Shown here: positions 33,757-35,478 of the stretch, piece after piece | Position numbering within the stretch: position 1 is the first letter of the stretch | Layout of the letters: each line of letters opens with the position of its first letter | Virus record (IMG/VR): IMGVR_UViG_3300010885_011297 | Span: 1 to 35,478 of that record | Reading direction: 5' to 3' (one strand) | Source of the DNA: a virus | Length of the DNA stretch: 35,478 nt | Translations under genes and position numbers: made by a program | Notes under the pieces: model-generated | Database searches by the model: none | What the model saw: the letters and a program-made list of their open reading frames with translations, nothing else | Told to the model about the DNA's origin: nothing

Positions 33757-34202
33757 ATCAAATCGACTAGATCAAATATTGTTTGAAGTTTAGTTCGAAT
33801 AGTTTTACTTGAAAAACTATTGCGGAGCCCCTGGTGTAATGGCTTAGGGGCTCTGTCTATCGTAGCCCATGCCCATCCAGAATGTTCATCGCTTAGTATA
33901 GGAATGAATTCGTCTTGTATTACACAGAGGTATGTATGAAAGTTAAAAATTCTATCGTTAGATACAAATGTTTCTAACGGAATCGTTTTGATAATTTTAG
34001 GAATTGATCCTACTTCTTCAGTAACTTCTCTCTGAAGACCTTGCCAAGGATTTTCGTTTTGTAAGTTTGTGCCACCTACAAGTCCCCAAGTACCTGCATG
34101 TTTACCTTGAGCTTTTTGCAACAACAAGAACCGTCGTGTTGTTTTAGCGTAGAACAATGCTCCGCTACAAACAATCTGATCTGTTACAGTTCTATTCTCC
34201 AT
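33753..34202 (-). CDS. NUDIX hydrolase (149 aa)
   Basis: The NUDIX box is complete: G44, E50, then R58-E59-V60-T61-E62-E63-V64-G65, giving G-x5-E-x7-R-E-V-x-E-E-x-G; the final position is Ser66 instead of the usual bulky residue. G-T-W-G-L-V-G-G (37-44) is the normal lead-in strand. Members cleave nucleoside diphosphates linked to another group, such as dNTPs, ADP-ribose or Ap4A, using Mg2+; the exact substrate cannot be read here. Its start lies within the last 19 bases of the gp15-like gene, so the two are one transcription unit. It is convergent with the beta-barrel gene (4-base overlap). Confidence 0.85.
   Translation of the reverse strand: MENRTVTDQIVCSGALFYAKTTRRFLLLQKAQGKHAGTWGLVGGTNLQNENPWQGLQREVTEEVGSIPKIIKTIPLETFVSNDRIFNFHTYLCVIQDEFIPILSDEHSGWAWATIDRAPKPLHQGLRNSFSSKTIRTKLQTIFDLVDLI
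33798..33853. terminator. Two adjacent perfect inverted repeats at the convergent junction
   Basis: AATAGTTTT (33798-33806) pairs with AAAACTATT (33813-33821), a 9-base stem with a 6-base loop. GAGCCCC (33825-33831) pairs with GGGGCTC (33847-33853), a 7-base stem with a 15-base loop. Both lie inside the 3' part of the NUDIX gene, 40-100 bases after the stop of the beta-barrel gene, where a terminator for plus-strand transcription would be expected. Neither is followed by a long T-tract, so the terminator reading is tentative. Confidence 0.3.
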
Positions 34203-35478
34203 TGCCCTTGTAAGTATTCACCCTCAAACGATTTAATCCAGGATACACCGTTCCACATGTATTGTATTCCTGTATATATATTCGTTTGATATATGATGAT
34301 GTCTTGTTTGTGAGTACTGTCAAATACTACATTCCACTTGTTGTCATGCCACTCTATAATATCGTTAGCGTTGGCTATTAGATCACTATTGTCATTGCCC
34401 TTCCATGCATCTGCGCCATCAGCATTACCACTATTGCCAATGTCTTCAATAATAAGATATCGTACACCCGCACTTGGATCTGGTAATCCAGATCCTCTGG
34501 GACCTTTAGTTAACGGATTAATGATAGCATCAAACGTACCTGGACTACCTGGACGATAACTACCCGCACCGTCGTACTCGACATCAATTCTTTCAATTAG
34601 ACCGTTACTGTCGATACCGTTAGTTCTAGGATAAGTGTCTTTGTCCCAACTTACTTCAAGACGTGTTTCGTCTAGGGGATTAATAGCAACAGTGCCTACT
34701 ACTTCAGAACTATCTGCTTGTCTTAAAAATATACTAGTAGATCCTGCTATAAACTTACCCGGATATCTAGCAAAAATATCAGGCCACGGTTCAGTCATGC
34801 CTTGATAATTAGTTAATTCGTCTTCGTTGGCTATTCGAGATTCGTGTTTTATGTTTGATATTAGTATTACATTATTGCCCTGAACTGCAATGTTAAAATC
34901 AGATACTGTAACTGACTGTCTGGATAATAATCCTGTTAAAGTTGTAGTATTTCCACCAATCGGTTGTCCTAGTCCTTCTATATAAGCATCGTCTGTGCTG
35001 GTAACGGTTTCATAAAGGCTAGTAATGATGTTAGTAATAACACCAAGATGTTTAACTTTGACAGGAGGACTGATCCATATAGGTGTTTCAAAACTTAGTG
35101 TAGCAATATCTATAGGAGTATCTGCACCACTTGGTACTTGTCTACTACTCCAACTTGTGCTGGTTAAGTTTAATACACTCAAACTGGTCCAGTCAATATA
35201 GTTGTCTGTAGTTTGCAATTCTAAACTTGGATTGAATAATACTAATATTTGTTCTAGTATTTGTAGTTTTTGTTCAGTGCTAGTGCTCCATATATCTGCT
35301 TTCATAGTCAGTTTAAAAGGAGTGGGCATCAATCTCTCAACAGTGTAATTCTTTCCCTGTCCTTGTGTATACTGCCCATCATTGATATCGCGTTCACGTA
35401 TGTGTAGTTTGCCTACATAAGTGCTGTCGCTCAATCGATCTCTGTCTAATTCTAAACCAGTAATATACACAGCAATAC
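34184..35478 (-). CDS. T4 gp15-like tail sheath stabiliser, N-terminus outside the window
   Basis: The frame is open to the right edge; the GTG at 35470 is not the likely start, so this is the C-terminal part (428 residues from that codon). The central segment M-P-T-P-F-K-L-T-M-K-A-D-I-W (48-61), then L-Q-I-L-E-Q-I-L-V-L-F-N-P (69-81), N-Y-I-D-W-T-S, W-S-S-R (107-110), I-D-I-A-T-L-S-F and P-I-W-I-S-P-P-V (130-137) follows the order of T4 gp15, which has P-I-K-M-I-Y-E-L-S, I-V-E-Q-I-L-P-Y-F-Q-P, S-R-R-R, W-S-L-T-F and W-M-Y-P-P-V. gp15 caps the tail and stabilises the contracted sheath end. The part beyond about residue 150 is an extension compared with T4 gp15 (272 residues in total), with a Trp-rich end. 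It is transcribed opposite to the fibre genes and overlaps the NUDIX gene by 19 bases. Confidence 0.7.
   Translation of the reverse strand, partial: IAVYITGLELDRDRLSDSTYVGKLHIRERDINDGQYTQGQGKNYTVERLMPTPFKLTMKADIWSTSTEQKLQILEQILVLFNPSLELQTTDNYIDWTSLSVLNLTSTSWSSRQVPSGADTPIDIATLSFETPIWISPPVKVKHLGVITNIITSLYETVTSTDDAYIEGLGQPIGGNTTTLTGLLSRQSVTVSDFNIAVQGNNVILISNIKHESRIANEDELTNYQGMTEPWPDIFARYPGKFIAGSTSIFLRQADSSEVVGTVAINPLDETRLEVSWDKDTYPRTNGIDSNGLIERIDVEYDGAGSYRPGSPGTFDAIINPLTKGPRGSGLPDPSAGVRYLIIEDIGNSGNADGADAWKGNDNSDLIANANDIIEWHDNKWNVVFDSTHKQDIIIYQTNIYTGIQYMWNGVSWIKSFEGEYLQGQWRIEL

Noticed and set aside
35468-35470. GTG as the true start of the gp15-like protein
   Set aside because: The frame stays open to the window edge and the expected N-terminal part of a gp15 homologue is missing, so the gene continues outside.

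Overview
The window looks like part of the late (virion-structure) region of an AT-rich, T4-like marine myovirus of the broad cyanophage/pelagiphage group; the host cannot be named from sequence alone. The main reasons are a tail-sheath-stabiliser-like protein resembling T4 gp15 on the minus strand, a train of Thr/Ser/Gly/Asn-rich beta-structured tail-fibre and adhesin genes on the plus strand, very tight gene packing (gaps mostly under 50 bases, many overlaps), and auxiliary enzymes typical of marine T4-like phages (2OG-Fe(II) oxygenase-like proteins, a flavin-dependent halogenase). By eye I see no integrase, transposase, CRISPR array, rRNA or tRNA.

Layout. (1) 1-25000, plus strand: a tail-fibre-like protein cut by the left edge, two small virion-type proteins, then two giant paralogous adhesins of 3036 and 3376 residues filling 19.2 kb. 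Both run from tandem Trp/Tyr-rich N-terminal repeats through a beta-helix core and a beta-propeller-like section to a nearly identical C-terminal block, but they differ by modules inserted inside other domains. A small beta protein, a 341-residue fibre protein and a 422-residue protein with a putative Ig domain follow. (2) 24788-26348: two unrecognised proteins, one coiled-coil-rich and one with a Cys/His cluster. (3) 26413-32099: an enzyme cassette made of a U32-like iron-sulfur TIM-barrel fused to a methyltransferase domain, a short remnant of a carbamoyltransferase, a flavin-dependent halogenase, two 2OG-Fe(II) oxygenase-like proteins, a DUF6065-like protein and another cupin-fold protein. 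A sigma70-like promoter lies just before the halogenase. (4) 32142-33756: a DUF401-like polytopic membrane protein and a small outer-membrane beta-barrel protein with a signal peptide. (5) 33753-35478, minus strand: a NUDIX hydrolase and the gp15-like protein, convergent with the rest.

How the parts may work together. Regions 1 and 2 plausibly build and fold the host-recognition apparatus. Region 3 has the composition of a tailoring pathway (methylation, halogenation, hydroxylation) and is the best candidate here for an undescribed system; its substrate is not visible, and virion protein, host surface or a small molecule are all possible. Region 4 could alter transport or the surface of the infected cell. 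These functional links are inference from co-location and domain identity.
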